A stretch of DNA of 64,000 nucleotides from Streptomyces fodineus (GCF_001735805.1 NZ_CP017248.1:5084001-5148000), one strand, 5' to 3'. Counted from the first letter of the stretch, positions 18,211 through 27,275 are shown. Notes: generated from the sequence alone by a model not told the origin. Numbers and translations are program-made.

Positions 18211-19049
18211 TTCTCCTCCGCCCAGCGCCGCACGTGCGGCAGATCGTCGTCCAGCCAGAACGCGCTCTGCCCGGGGTCCTTCGAGTCGGTGACCACGAGG
18301 ATCTCCTCGAACTTCGCGCCCGTACCCCGGAAGCCGAGGTGCGGTTCGACCGCCCACAGGCCCGGCTTCGGCGGGTGGTCGGAGAAGCGGTACGGCGACC
18401 ACAGGGGCGACCAGCCCTCGCGGTGGCCGTGCAGCGCGTCGGCGGCCAGGCCCTTCAGGGACTGTGTGCCGAATCCGAAGAGGTGGAAAGACCAGCGGCG
18501 CTGCGGCACGCGGTCCACCTTGTGGGCGATCACCCCGAAGGGATACGCGCGATGCCGGTTGGCATAGCCCTGGCGGACCATGAGCCGGTCCACGTCCTCG
18601 TAGATCTCGCGCAGCGGGCGGCGCTCGCGCACCTCACGCAGGATCAGCTCGCGGTGTGCCTCCAGGTCGGCCATCAGCCGGTCCTGCACCGGGTTGACGC
18701 CGAGCGAGCCCGAGTAGCCGATGTCCGCCGTGTATCCCTCGTACACCGGCGCCATGTCCAGGATGAACGGCATCCCGGGCTCCAGGGCGCGGTCGGTGGG
18801 GAAGAACTGCAGGGGGATGCGGAAGCCGGCGAACGCGGTGCGGTCGCCGAACCAGGCGAAGGGGAGGTGGAACCAGTCCCGCACGCCGCGCTCGCGCAGG
18901 TACTCCCGCTGCATCCGCGCCGCCTCGCGCTCGGTCACGCCCGGCTCCAGCCGCGCCGCGACCGCCTCCGCGCACTCGTAGGCGAGGCGCTGCACCCGCC
19001 TGAACCCCCGCAGTTCCACGGAGAGTTCGCTGCTCACTGCCGTCGTCAT
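18207..19049 (-). CDS. M24-family metallopeptidase-like protein (Xaa-Pro aminopeptidase fold)
   Basis: This 280-aa creatinase/aminopeptidase-fold protein has metal-ligand-type residues: Asp in FILDMAPVYEGYTADIGYSG, a His in the DALHGHREGW to HLFGFG region, and Glu residues in VEPHLGF and KFEEILVV. The length fits the short catalytic-domain-only members. It is translationally coupled to the downstream hydrolase-SDR fusion, so the two probably serve one pathway. It starts at ATG 19049. The upstream gap holds a probable operator-promoter at 19104-19135. Confidence 0.85.
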   Translation of the reverse strand: MTTAVSSELSVELRGFRRVQRLAYECAEAVAARLEPGVTEREAARMQREYLRERGVRDWFHLPFAWFGDRTAFAGFRIPLQFFPTDRALEPGMPFILDMAPVYEGYTADIGYSGSLGVNPVQDRLMADLEAHRELILREVRERRPLREIYEDVDRLMVRQGYANRHRAYPFGVIAHKVDRVPQRRWSFHLFGFGTQSLKGLAADALHGHREGWSPLWSPYRFSDHPPKPGLWAVEPHLGFRGTGAKFEEILVVTDSKDPGQSAFWLDDDLPHVRRWAEEK

Positions 19050-19103
19050 GCCGCCTCGTCCCGTCGTGCCGCCGACTCGTCGTCGACTGCGGTACGCGTC
19101 CGT

Positions 19104-19135
19104 AACTTGACATTGGTGAATGTGACAGTTGTTAG
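19104..19135. promoter_or_regulatory. Possible operator/promoter for the M24-hydrolase operon
   Basis: An imperfect inverted repeat (TAACTTGACATT, GGTG, AATGTGACAGTTGTTA) lies 55-85 bp upstream of the divergent or left-going start at 19049. The TGACA/TGTGACA symmetry resembles TetR-type operators. A TTGACA hexamer is present on the plus strand. No matching regulator is adjacent. Confidence 0.35.
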
Positions 19136-19288
19136 AGGCGGCGTCAATAGGGTGGACGCGGCCTGTGGAGAACCCGGGGTAACCCCTGGACAGGGGCGAC
19201 CCTTAGGGTCCCGTAATACCTGGGTCTGACGCGAAGACGGCTCTGAGGTCTGACGACCGGCGTGGCCGGGATCACTACGGTCGTAGGC

Positions 19289-20275
19289 GTGACTGTGATC
19301 GCGACCGAAAGCCTGAGCAAGCGGTTCCCCCGGGTGACCGCGCTCGACCGGCTGTCCGTGGACATCGGGCCCGGTGTGACCGGACTCGTCGGAGCCAACG
19401 GCGCCGGCAAGTCCACCCTGATCAAGATTCTGCTGGGGCTGTCCCCCGCCACGGAGGGCCGAGCCGAGGTGCTCGGCCTCGACGTCGCCACCAAGGGCGG
19501 CGCCATCCGTGAGCGCGTCGGCTACATGCCGGAGCACGACTGCCTGCCGCCGGACGTCTCGGCCACCGAGTTCGTCGTCCACATGGCGCGCATGTCAGGC
19601 CTGCCGCCCACCGCCGCGCGCGAGCGCACCGCGGACACCCTGCGCCACGTCGGCCTGTACGAGGAGCGCTACCGCCCCATCGGCGGCTACTCCACGGGCA
19701 TGAAGCAGCGGGTGAAGCTCGCCCAGGCGCTGGTGCACGACCCGCAACTGGTGTTCCTGGACGAGCCGACCAACGGCCTCGACCCGGTCGGACGGGACGA
19801 GATGCTCGGCCTGATCCGCCGCATCCACACCGAGTTCGGCATCTCGGTCCTGGTCACCTCCCACCTCCTCGGTGAACTGGAGCGCACCTGCGACCATGTC
19901 GTCGTCATCGACGGCGGCAAGCTCCTGCGCTCCAGTTCCACCACCGACTTCACCCAGGCCACGGCGACCCTCGCGATCGAGGTCACCGACAGCGACGCCC
20001 ACCCCGACGGCACCCGCGCGGTCCGCGACGCGCTCCACGCGCGCGGGGTGGACACCCACAACGAGGGTCAGGGCCTGCCCGGCGCGGGACACATCCTGCT
20101 GCTGACAGCCCAGGGCGAGGAGACGTACGACCTGATCCGGGACGTCGTCGCCGACCTCGGGCTCGGCCTGGTGCGCATGGAACAGCGCCGGCACCACATC
20201 TCCGAGGTCTTCACCGGCAGCGACGAACACGACAGCGACGAGCAGCGGAAGGAGCACGCCGGCCATGGCGGTTGA
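19289..20275 (+). CDS. ABC transporter ATP-binding protein
   Basis: This 328-aa ATPase has Walker A GANGAGKST, a Q-loop region, signature YSTGMKQRVKLAQAL, Walker B LVFLDEPTNGLDPVGRD and switch His in VTSHLLGELE. The C-terminal ~90 residues form a regulatory extension common in drug/antibiotic exporters. I prefer GTG 19289; TACGGT seven bases upstream could be the -10 of a leaderless transcript. GTG 19262 and GTG 19295 are alternatives. It overlaps the next permease gene by 11 bp, opening a four-gene operon. Confidence 0.9.
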   Translation: MTVIATESLSKRFPRVTALDRLSVDIGPGVTGLVGANGAGKSTLIKILLGLSPATEGRAEVLGLDVATKGGAIRERVGYMPEHDCLPPDVSATEFVVHMARMSGLPPTAARERTADTLRHVGLYEERYRPIGGYSTGMKQRVKLAQALVHDPQLVFLDEPTNGLDPVGRDEMLGLIRRIHTEFGISVLVTSHLLGELERTCDHVVVIDGGKLLRSSSTTDFTQATATLAIEVTDSDAHPDGTRAVRDALHARGVDTHNEGQGLPGAGHILLLTAQGEETYDLIRDVVADLGLGLVRMEQRRHHISEVFTGSDEHDSDEQRKEHAGHGG

Positions 20276-21182
20276 GCACCCCTTGCAGCCCCTGACCTCG
20301 CCCCCGGGCGACCAGACCCGCATCCACGACATCGGCTACCGCGGCTACGACGGCCCCCGCCTGGGCCGCGCCTACGCCCGCCGCTCGCTGTACGCACAGT
20401 CGCTGCGCGGCGCGTACGGCCTCGGCCGCTCGGCCAAGTCCAAGGTGCTGCCGATGCTGCTGTTCGCGGTGATGTGCGTGCCCGCGGCCATCATGGTGGC
20501 CGTCGCGGTCTTCACCAAGGCGCACGAACTGCCGGTGGCCTACACCCGCTACGCGATCATGATGCAGGCCGTGATCAGCCTGTACGTCGCCGCGCAGGCA
20601 CCCCAGGCCGTCTCCCGCGACCTGCGCTTCAAGACCGTACCGCTGTACTTCTCGCGGCCCATCGAGACCGCGGACTACGTACGCGCGAAGTTCGCCTCGC
20701 TCGCCTCGGCGATCTTCATCCTGACCGCCGCTCCCCTGCTCGTGATGTACGTGGGCGCGCTTCTGGCCAAGCTGGGCTTCGCCCACCAGACGAAGGAATT
20801 CGCCGAGGGACTGGTCTCCGTGGCCCTGCTCTCCCTGCTGTTCGCCGGCATCGGCCTGGTCATCGCCGCCGTCACCCCGCGCCGCGGCTTCGGTATCGCC
20901 GCCGTGATCGCCGTGCTGATCATCTCCTACGGCGCGGTGAGCACGCTCCAGGCGATCGCCGACGTGCAGAACCACAACTCCGCCATCCCGTGGATCGGTC
21001 TGTTCTCGCCCGTCACGCTCATCGACGGCGTCCAGTCGGCCTTCCTGGGCGCGACCGCCCGCAACCCCGGAGCGGTCGACCCGTCGGCCGGGCAGGGCGT
21101 GGTCTACGTCCTGGTCGTGCTCGCCCTGATCGCCGGCAGCTACGGCCTGCTGATGCGCCGCTACAAGAAGGTGGGACTGTGA
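20265..21182 (+). CDS. ABC transporter permease
   Basis: This 305-aa membrane protein has a ~60-residue cytoplasmic N terminus (HDIGYRGYDGPRLGRAYARR) and about six hydrophobic spans, of the ABC-2 type. The SRDLRFKTVPLYFSRPIETADY segment after the second span is characteristic of this permease class. The ATG at 20265 lies inside the end of the upstream ATPase gene, and its stop overlaps the next ATPase start (GTGA). The substrate is unknown; ABC-2 permeases usually export lipids, drugs or polysaccharides. Confidence 0.88.
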   Translation: MAVEHPLQPLTSPPGDQTRIHDIGYRGYDGPRLGRAYARRSLYAQSLRGAYGLGRSAKSKVLPMLLFAVMCVPAAIMVAVAVFTKAHELPVAYTRYAIMMQAVISLYVAAQAPQAVSRDLRFKTVPLYFSRPIETADYVRAKFASLASAIFILTAAPLLVMYVGALLAKLGFAHQTKEFAEGLVSVALLSLLFAGIGLVIAAVTPRRGFGIAAVIAVLIISYGAVSTLQAIADVQNHNSAIPWIGLFSPVTLIDGVQSAFLGATARNPGAVDPSAGQGVVYVLVVLALIAGSYGLLMRRYKKVGL

Positions 21183-22090
21183 CCACGCTCAGCATCGACC
21201 ATGTCTCCCGCTGGTTCGGCAACGTGGTCGCCGTCAACGACATCACCATGACCATCGGCCCCGGCGTCACCGGCCTGCTCGGCCCCAACGGCGCCGGAAA
21301 GTCCACCCTGATCAACATGATGGGCGGCTTCCTCGCCCCCTCCACCGGCACCGTCACCCTCGACGGACAGCCCGTGTGGCGCAACGAGCAGATCTACCGG
21401 CACATCGGCATCGTCCCCGAGCGCGAGGCGATGTACGACTTCCTCACCGGCCGGGAGTTCGTCGTCGCCAACGCCGAGCTGCACGGACTCGGGGACAAGG
21501 CGGCCCAAAGGGCGCTGGCCACGGTCGAGATGGAGTACGCGCAGGACCGGAAGATCTCCACGTACTCCAAGGGCATGCGGCAGCGCGTGAAGATGGCGAG
21601 CGCGCTGGTGCACGACCCGTCGCTGCTGCTGCTGGACGAGCCGTTCAACGGCATGGACCCGCGCCAGCGCATGCAACTGATGGACCTGCTGCGCAAGATG
21701 GGCGACGAGGGCCGCACCGTGTTGTTCTCCTCGCACATCCTCGAAGAGGTCGAACAGCTCGCCCGGCACATCGAGGTCGTCGTCGCGGGGCGGCACGCGG
21801 CCAGCGGTGACTTCCGCAGGATCCGCCGGCTGATGACCGACCGCCCGCACCGCTACCTGGTCCGCTCCAGCGACGACCGTGCCCTCGCGGCCGCGCTGAT
21901 CGCCGACCCCTCGACCGCCGGCATCGAGGTCGACCTGAGCGAGGGTGCGTTGCGCATCCAGGCCATCGACTTCGGCCGCTTCACCGCGCTGCTGCCGCAG
22001 GTCGCCAAGGACCACGGCATCCGGCTGCTCACGGTCTCGCCGTCGGACGAGTCCCTGGAGTCCGTCTTCTCGTATCTGGTCGCGGCGTAG
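21179..22090 (+). CDS. ABC transporter ATP-binding protein (second)
   Basis: This 303-aa ATPase starts at GTG 21179, overlapping the permease stop. It has Walker A GPNGAGKST, signature YSKGMRQRVKMASAL, Walker B LLLLDEPFNGMDPRQR and SSHILEEVE. It differs clearly from the first ATPase of the operon, so the operon encodes either a heterodimeric exporter or two related ones. The next gene begins 10 bp downstream. Confidence 0.92.
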   Translation: MTTLSIDHVSRWFGNVVAVNDITMTIGPGVTGLLGPNGAGKSTLINMMGGFLAPSTGTVTLDGQPVWRNEQIYRHIGIVPEREAMYDFLTGREFVVANAELHGLGDKAAQRALATVEMEYAQDRKISTYSKGMRQRVKMASALVHDPSLLLLDEPFNGMDPRQRMQLMDLLRKMGDEGRTVLFSSHILEEVEQLARHIEVVVAGRHAASGDFRRIRRLMTDRPHRYLVRSSDDRALAAALIADPSTAGIEVDLSEGALRIQAIDFGRFTALLPQVAKDHGIRLLTVSPSDESLESVFSYLVAA

Positions 22091-22100
22091 GAGGCCGAAG

Positions 22101-22820
22101 ATGTACGACCCCACCGTCGCCCGGCTCACCTACCGGGCCCTGCTCGGCCGTCGCCGGGCCCTCATCCTCGGCGCGCTGCCGCTGCTGCTGATCGTGCTCT
22201 CCGTCGCCGTGCGCGGCCTGACCGGAGCCGACGACCAGACCGCGTCCGACGTCCTCGGCGGTTTCGCGATCGCCACGATGGTCCCGATCATCGGCGTCAT
22301 CGCGGGCACGGGCGCGATCGGCCCGGAGATCGACGACGGCTCCGTCGTCTACCTGCTGTCCAAGCCGCTGAAGCGGCCCACGATCATCGTCACCAAGCTG
22401 ATCGTCGCCATCGCCGTGACCATGGTCTTCTCGGCGGTGCCGACCCTGATCGCGGGGCTGATCCTCAACGGCAACGGCCAGCAGATCGCCGTCGCCTACA
22501 CGGTCGCGGCACTGGTCTCCTCCATCGCCTACTCGGCGCTGTTCCTGCTGCTCGGCACGGTCTCGCGGCACGCGGTGGTCTTCGGGCTCGTGTACGCGCT
22601 GGTCTGGGAGGCGCTGTTCGGCTCGCTGGTGCCCGGCGCGCGCACGCTCAGCGTCCAGCAGTGGTCGCTGGCCGTCGCCCACAAGGTCGCCGGCGGGGAC
22701 CTGGTGACCTCGCAGGTGGGGTTGCCGACGGCCACCGTGCTGCTGGTGGCGGTCACCGTGCTGGCCACCTGGTTCGCCGGGCAGAAGCTGCGGACGCTGA
22801 AGCTGGCGGGCGAGGAGTAG
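22101..22820 (+). CDS. ABC transporter permease (second)
   Basis: This 239-aa membrane protein has about six hydrophobic spans of the ABC-2 type. GPEIDDGSVVYLLSKPLKRPTIIVTK mirrors the corresponding loop of the first permease. The ATG at 22101 is preceded by GGAGGCCGAAG. It is the last gene of the operon and pairs with the ATPase at 21179-22090. Confidence 0.9.
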   Translation: MYDPTVARLTYRALLGRRRALILGALPLLLIVLSVAVRGLTGADDQTASDVLGGFAIATMVPIIGVIAGTGAIGPEIDDGSVVYLLSKPLKRPTIIVTKLIVAIAVTMVFSAVPTLIAGLILNGNGQQIAVAYTVAALVSSIAYSALFLLLGTVSRHAVVFGLVYALVWEALFGSLVPGARTLSVQQWSLAVAHKVAGGDLVTSQVGLPTATVLLVAVTVLATWFAGQKLRTLKLAGEE

Positions 22821-22919
22821 GGCTGCGTCGGGCTGTGCAGGCCTGCGGCGGCTCTGACGGGGACTTCACCTCGGTCCCGGCACACTGGGCAAATCGGATG
22901 TACGGCTAGGAGGCCGGTG

Positions 22920-23162
22920 ATGGCAGAGGAGACGCCGCAGACCGACGGGCGTGGGCGGGCCGAAGACGACGCCTGGGACGAGCTGGTCCTGGACGACTCC
23001 TTCGTACATGCCGCCGAGACCTCGGAGCCGTCCGCGAGAGCCCGGATGCTCGCCGCCCGGTGGCGGGCCGAGGAACCGGAGCCACAGCCGTGGCGCTCCG
23101 ACGAGCCGCCGGCGGGCTGGTTCTTCAGCAAGGCCCGGCGCCGCAGATGGCGCCTCCGGTAG
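22920..23162 (+). CDS. Small conserved acidic/basic protein
   Basis: This 80-aa soluble protein has an acidic N-terminal half (DDAWDELVLDDSFVHAAE) and a strongly basic end (FFSKARRRRWRLR). A proline- and Trp-containing stretch (PQPWRSDEPPAGW) joins them. The ATG at 22920 has AGGAGG upstream; a GTG lies directly before it. I recall similar unnamed proteins in Streptomyces but no function. It follows the ABC operon by 100 bp and may have its own promoter. Confidence 0.7.
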   Translation: MAEETPQTDGRGRAEDDAWDELVLDDSFVHAAETSEPSARARMLAARWRAEEPEPQPWRSDEPPAGWFFSKARRRRWRLR

Positions 23163-23279
23163 GACGGCCTGCCGGTCACCGGTTAATTCGGTGGCGGCCA
23201 ACTCGGCGGCGGGGCAGAGTGGTTGTGCCCGATCCGCCGGGAGTGTCCCGGCGCCGCGTTCTGGGAGTGGAGGTGGGCG

Positions 23280-23342
23280 ATGTCGATGCACGGCAGTACG
23301 TCCAGCTCCCGACAGGGCAGCCCGAGGCCGGCTCCGGTGTAG
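23280..23342 (+). CDS. Possible 20-aa peptide
   Basis: A 20-codon frame (starting MSMHGSTSSSRQG, ending APV) begins at ATG 23280, with GGAGG exactly 6 nt upstream, better than most starts in this window. The Ser/Arg/Pro composition gives no family hint. It could be a leader or regulatory peptide, or chance. It sits in an otherwise gene-free stretch. Confidence 0.3.
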   Translation: MSMHGSTSSSRQGSPRPAPV

Positions 23343-23588
23343 TTACCCCACCGTGGAGCTCCAGGAGCTGCCCGGGGCGGCCGCTTCGAGCACGTGAGCG
23401 CTGCGCTTGCGTGGGCCGCCTTCCCCGTGGCCCTCTCTTGTGAGGGGGCACCCTGCCCTGGGGCGGCCCGGGTGAGTCGCGCAACTCGGCGAGGTGCCTC
23501 GCCCGGAGGGGGTACCCCCAGCGCCCACCCGGGCCGCCCCGGCGGCACGGCTGCCCGCAGCTACGAGCGCCCCAAGGGGTGCGGGGAA
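23343..23588. other. Intergenic, with REP-like end
   Basis: No gene was seen. The end (about 23566-23592, GCGCCCCAAGGGGTGCGGGGAACTACG) resembles the dispersed Streptomyces intergenic repeat also seen near 16.4 and 36.4 kb, and immediately follows the stop of the minus-strand HAD gene, where it may serve as a terminator. Confidence 0.4.
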
Positions 23589-24389
23589 CTACGGCAGCAA
23601 CCTCTCCAGCACCACCGCGATCCCGTCCTCCTCGTTGGAGGAGGTCACCTCGTCGGCCACCGCGCGGAGCTCCTCATGGGCGTTGGACATGGCCACGCCG
23701 TGGGAGGCCCAGGCGAACATCGGGATGTCGTTGGGCATGTCACCGAAGGCGAGGGTGTCCGTGGACTTCAGGCCCAGGCGGCGGGCCGCCAGCGACAGAC
23801 CCGTCGCCTTGGACAGGCCGAACGGCAACAGCTCCACGATGCCCTCGCCCGCCATGGCCACCGTGACGAAGCCGCCGGCCGCCTGCCGGGCCGCGTCGGC
23901 CAGGTCGTCGTCGCTCAGCGTCGGGTGCTGTATGTAGATCTTGTTGAGCGGAGCCGTCCAGAGGTCGGACGCGTCCGTGAAGGGAGTGGCGGGCAGGGCG
24001 CCCGTGACCGCGTACCCCGGGCCCACCAGCACCTCGCCGTCGAGACCGTCCCGGCTGGCCGCCAGGTACAGCGGGCCCACCTCGGTCTCGATCTTGGCCA
24101 GCGCCACGCCCGCCAGCTGCCGGTCCAGGGTGACCGAGGTCAGCAGGCGGTGCGTCCCGGCGTCGTAGACCTGTGCGCCCTGGCCGCAGACGGCGAGCCC
24201 GTCGTACCCGAGGTCGTCCAGGATGTGCCGGGTCCACGGGACCGCGCGGCCGGTGACGACGATATGGGCCGCGCCCGCCGCGGTGGCCGCGGCGAGCGCG
24301 TCTCGGGTGCGCTGCGAGACCGACTCGTCGGAGCGCAGGAGCGTGCCGTCGAGGTCGGTGGCGATCAGCCGGTAGGGGAAACCGGTCAC
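23589..24389 (-). CDS. HAD-superfamily (Cof-type) phosphatase, second copy
   Basis: This 266-aa phosphatase has motif I LIATDLDGTLL at residues ~8-18, motif II IVVTGR, and GDMPNDIPMF near the end. It is closely related to the HAD protein at 12.7-13.6 kb. The GTG at 24389 overlaps the serS stop (GTGA), so the two genes are translationally coupled. The pairing with seryl-tRNA synthetase is conserved in my memory of Streptomyces but has no obvious functional logic. The substrate is unknown. Confidence 0.88.
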   Translation of the reverse strand: MTGFPYRLIATDLDGTLLRSDESVSQRTRDALAAATAAGAAHIVVTGRAVPWTRHILDDLGYDGLAVCGQGAQVYDAGTHRLLTSVTLDRQLAGVALAKIETEVGPLYLAASRDGLDGEVLVGPGYAVTGALPATPFTDASDLWTAPLNKIYIQHPTLSDDDLADAARQAAGGFVTVAMAGEGIVELLPFGLSKATGLSLAARRLGLKSTDTLAFGDMPNDIPMFAWASHGVAMSNAHEELRAVADEVTSSNEEDGIAVVLERLLP

Positions 24390-25663
24390 TTGGCGGCCGG
24401 CTCCAGGACCTCCCGGCCGCCCAGGTACGGGCGCAGCACCTCGGGGACCCGGACGGAGCCGTCGGCCTGCTGGTGGTTCTCCAGGATCGCCACGATCGTG
24501 CGCGGTACGGCGCACAGCGTGCCGTTGAGGGTGGCGAGCGGCTTGACCTGCTTGCCGTCGCGGACGCGGATCGACAGGCGGCGGGACTGGAACTCGGTGC
24601 AGTCCGAGGTCGAGGTCAGCTCGCGGTACTTGCCCTGGGTCGGGATCCACGCCTCACAGTCGAACTTGCGGGCGGCCGAGGCGCCGAGGTCGGCGGAGGC
24701 GACGTCGATGACGCGGAACGGCAGCTCCAGCGAGGTCAGCCACTGCTTCTCCCACTCCAGCAGGCGCTGGTGCTCGGCCTGGGAGTCCTCGGGGGCGACG
24801 TAGGAGAACATCTCGACCTTGTCGAACTGGTGCACCCGGAAGATGCCCCGCGTGTCCTTGCCGTGTGAGCCGGCCTCGCGGCGGAAGCAGGGGGAGAAGC
24901 CCGCGTAGCGCAGCGGCAGCTTGTCGGCGTCGAGGATCTCGTCCATGTGGTACGCCGCCAGCGGGACCTCGGACGTGCCGACCAGGTACAGGTCGTCCTT
25001 GTCCAGGTGATAGACGTCCTGGGCCGCCTGGCCGAGGAAGCCGGTGCCCGCCATGGACTGGGGGCGGACCAGCGCCGGGGTGAGCATGGGGGTGAAGCCC
25101 GCGGCCGTGGCCTGGGCCAGCGCCGCGTTCACCAGGGCCAGCTCCAGCAGGGCGCCGACGCCGGTGAGGAAGTAGAAGCGGGAGCCGGAGACCTTGGCGC
25201 CGCGCTCGACGTCGATGGCGCCGAGCAGCTGGCCGAGCTCCAGGTGGTCCTTGGGCTCGAAGCCCTCGGCACCGAAGTCACGGATCGTGCCGTGGGTCTC
25301 CAGGGTGACGAAGTCCTCCTCGCCGCCGACGGGCACGTCGGGGTGAACGAGGTTGCCGAGCTGGAGCAGCAGCTCCTGGGTCTCGGCGTCGGCCGCGTCG
25401 CGCTCGGCGTCGGCGGCCTTGACGTCGGCGGCGAGCTGGCCGGCCCGCTTGAGCAGCTCGGCCTTCTCGTCGCCGGTGGCCTTGGGGATCAGCTTGCCGA
25501 GCTGCTTCTGCTCGGCGCGCAGCTCGTCGAAGCGGACGCCGGAGGACCTGCGCCGCTCGTCGGCAGACAGGAGGGAGTCGACGAGCGCGACATCCTCTCC
25601 ACGGGCGCGCTGGGACGCGCGCACACGGTCGGGGTCCTCACGAAGCAGGCGAAGGTCAATCAC
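24386..25663 (-). CDS. serS: Seryl-tRNA synthetase
   Basis: This 425-aa class II synthetase charges tRNA-Ser. The N-terminal helical hairpin (residues ~1-110) binds the long variable arm of tRNA-Ser. The catalytic core has motif 2 CFRREAGSHGKDTRGIFRVHQF and motif 3 GKYRELTSTSDCTEFQSRR. The length matches actinobacterial SerRS. The start is GTG 25663 without a Shine-Dalgarno sequence. TAGCCT lies 7 nt upstream and fits a -10 box, so the transcript may be leaderless. It is followed by the coupled HAD gene. Confidence 0.96.
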   Translation of the reverse strand: MIDLRLLREDPDRVRASQRARGEDVALVDSLLSADERRRSSGVRFDELRAEQKQLGKLIPKATGDEKAELLKRAGQLAADVKAADAERDAADAETQELLLQLGNLVHPDVPVGGEEDFVTLETHGTIRDFGAEGFEPKDHLELGQLLGAIDVERGAKVSGSRFYFLTGVGALLELALVNAALAQATAAGFTPMLTPALVRPQSMAGTGFLGQAAQDVYHLDKDDLYLVGTSEVPLAAYHMDEILDADKLPLRYAGFSPCFRREAGSHGKDTRGIFRVHQFDKVEMFSYVAPEDSQAEHQRLLEWEKQWLTSLELPFRVIDVASADLGASAARKFDCEAWIPTQGKYRELTSTSDCTEFQSRRLSIRVRDGKQVKPLATLNGTLCAVPRTIVAILENHQQADGSVRVPEVLRPYLGGREVLEPAAK

Positions 25664-26213
25664 GAGGCCAAGGCTACCGGTGCGGGCTTGCCGCTCACGA
25701 ATCCCTATTCCGGGGAGTTCGGATTCGACGCTGTTCGCCCGCTTACGTTCAGTTATGCGTAAATTGCGAAACGTGTCAGAACGCGTCAAGGGAAAGTGTC
25801 TCACTCCCTGGGACGGGGCAGGTCCGGGCGCCGGGTTGACCGGATTTCCTTGTGGAGAACGGGACTTCGCAGCCCCGCTGTCCACAGAAATCCACACCCG
25901 CCCAAGAGTTATCCACAGGCTGTGTGGATGGACTGTGGACTTCGGAATTGATCAATCCGGAACTGCCGAGCGGGGTGAAGAATTCCCCGGTCACAGCGCG
26001 TCGACACCCACTTTCGGGTGGAAAACGGTCGCCCCGAAAGATGAACCGAAGGAGACGGGTGGACGAAGGGTGGCCCAGGCGCAGGTGGTCCCATCGGTGA
26101 ACCGAAGAGCGATTTGTCGACCGAGTCCCCTGTGCTTGTCGACTTGTCCCCAGGTCGAGAAGCGCACCTGTGGATAACTTCTGTGGGTAACGATGATATG
26201 CAGGTACGACTGG
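25664..26213. promoter_or_regulatory. DnaA-box cluster between serS and pheA
   Basis: This 550-bp gap contains no gene. It carries TTATCCACA at 25909-25917 and its complement at 26169-26177, TTCTCCACA (minus) at 25851-25859, CTGTCCACA at 25878-25886, and near matches at 25923, 25935 and 26182. I recall that S. coelicolor has DnaA-box clusters outside oriC that titrate DnaA and limit initiation; this looks like one. It also holds the serS promoter at its left end. Confidence 0.75.
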
Positions 26214-27146
26214 CTAGAACCGGCCGTCCTGGCAGCGCGCCACCCAGTCCGCCGCCGCCATGAACTCCTCGTCCGACGTCCCCGGCAGCGTCGGCCGGAC
26301 CTCGGCCGACGTGATGTCCGCGCGGGGATAGGAGCCGAGGAAACGCACCTGGAGGCAGATCCGCTTCAGCCCCATCAGCGTCTCCGCCATCCGCCGGTCG
26401 GAGATATGGCCCTCGGCGTCGATGCAGAAGCAGTAGTTGCCGATGCCGGCGCCGGTCGGCCGGGACTGCAGCAGCATGAGGTTGATGCCGCGCGAGGCGA
26501 ACTCGCCGAGCAGGTCGCGCAGCGCACCGGGGTGGTCGTCGCGCTGCCACAGCACCACCGAGGTCTTGTCGGCGCCGGTCGGCGCGGCGGGCCGGGCCGG
26601 ACGGCCGACCAGCACGAACCGGGTCTGCGCGTTCTCCGCGTCGTGGATCCCGGTCTCCAGGGCCTGAAGGCCGTACCGGGCGGCGGCGAACTCGCCCGCG
26701 AAGGCGGCGTCGTAGCGGCCCTCCTGGACCAGGCGGGCGGCGTCCGCGTTGGAGGCGGCCGACTCCCAGTGCGCGTCCGGGAGGTGTTTGCGCAGCCAGT
26801 TGCGCACCTGTGGCTGGGCCGCCGGGTGGGCGGAGACCGTCTTGATGTCCGTGAGCTTGGTGCCCGGCCGGACCAGCAGCGCGAAGGTGATCGACAGCAG
26901 CACCTCGCGGTAGATCATCAGCGGTTCGCCCGCGACCAGCTCGTCCAGGGTGGTGGTGATGCCGCCCTCGACGGAGTTCTCGATCGGCACGAACGCCGCC
27001 TCGGCCTCGCCGGCCCGTACGGCGTCCAGCGCCGACTGCACCGACACATACGGGACGAGCTCCCGGGTGGCCGTTTCCGGGAGCGTGCGCAGGGCGACTT
27101 CGGTGAAGGTGCCCTCGGGGCCGAGATACGCATAGCTCGCTGGCAT
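26214..27146 (-). CDS. pheA: Prephenate dehydratase
   Basis: This 310-aa enzyme converts prephenate to phenylpyruvate in phenylalanine synthesis. The N terminus YAYLGPEGTFTEVAL, the FVPIENSVEGGITTTLD block, the catalytic TRF motif (AENAQTRFVLV) and a C-terminal ACT domain (GALRDLLGEFASRGINL, then LQSRP for Phe feedback binding) are all present. It has no chorismate mutase domain, as usual in actinobacteria. The start is ATG 27146. It is monocistronic, between the DnaA-box cluster and the DyP gene. Confidence 0.95.
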   Translation of the reverse strand: MPASYAYLGPEGTFTEVALRTLPETATRELVPYVSVQSALDAVRAGEAEAAFVPIENSVEGGITTTLDELVAGEPLMIYREVLLSITFALLVRPGTKLTDIKTVSAHPAAQPQVRNWLRKHLPDAHWESAASNADAARLVQEGRYDAAFAGEFAAARYGLQALETGIHDAENAQTRFVLVGRPARPAAPTGADKTSVVLWQRDDHPGALRDLLGEFASRGINLMLLQSRPTGAGIGNYCFCIDAEGHISDRRMAETLMGLKRICLQVRFLGSYPRADITSAEVRPTLPGTSDEEFMAAADWVARCQDGRF

Positions 27147-27275
27147 GTCCTCACCCTAATGGCCGCGCGGGGCCATGGAGCAGGCGTCTCACGAACAGCA
27201 CTCGACCGGGTGGTTTGAACGGGAACATCACGAAAAGCCCGTAACCCCGTCAGGCGCCGGGCCCGGAGCTCCGGG

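Noticed and set aside
16867..18567. 566-codon plus-strand open frame opposite the hydrolase-SDR gene
   Set aside because: Antisense shadow with repetitive Val/Gly/Glu composition and no motifs.
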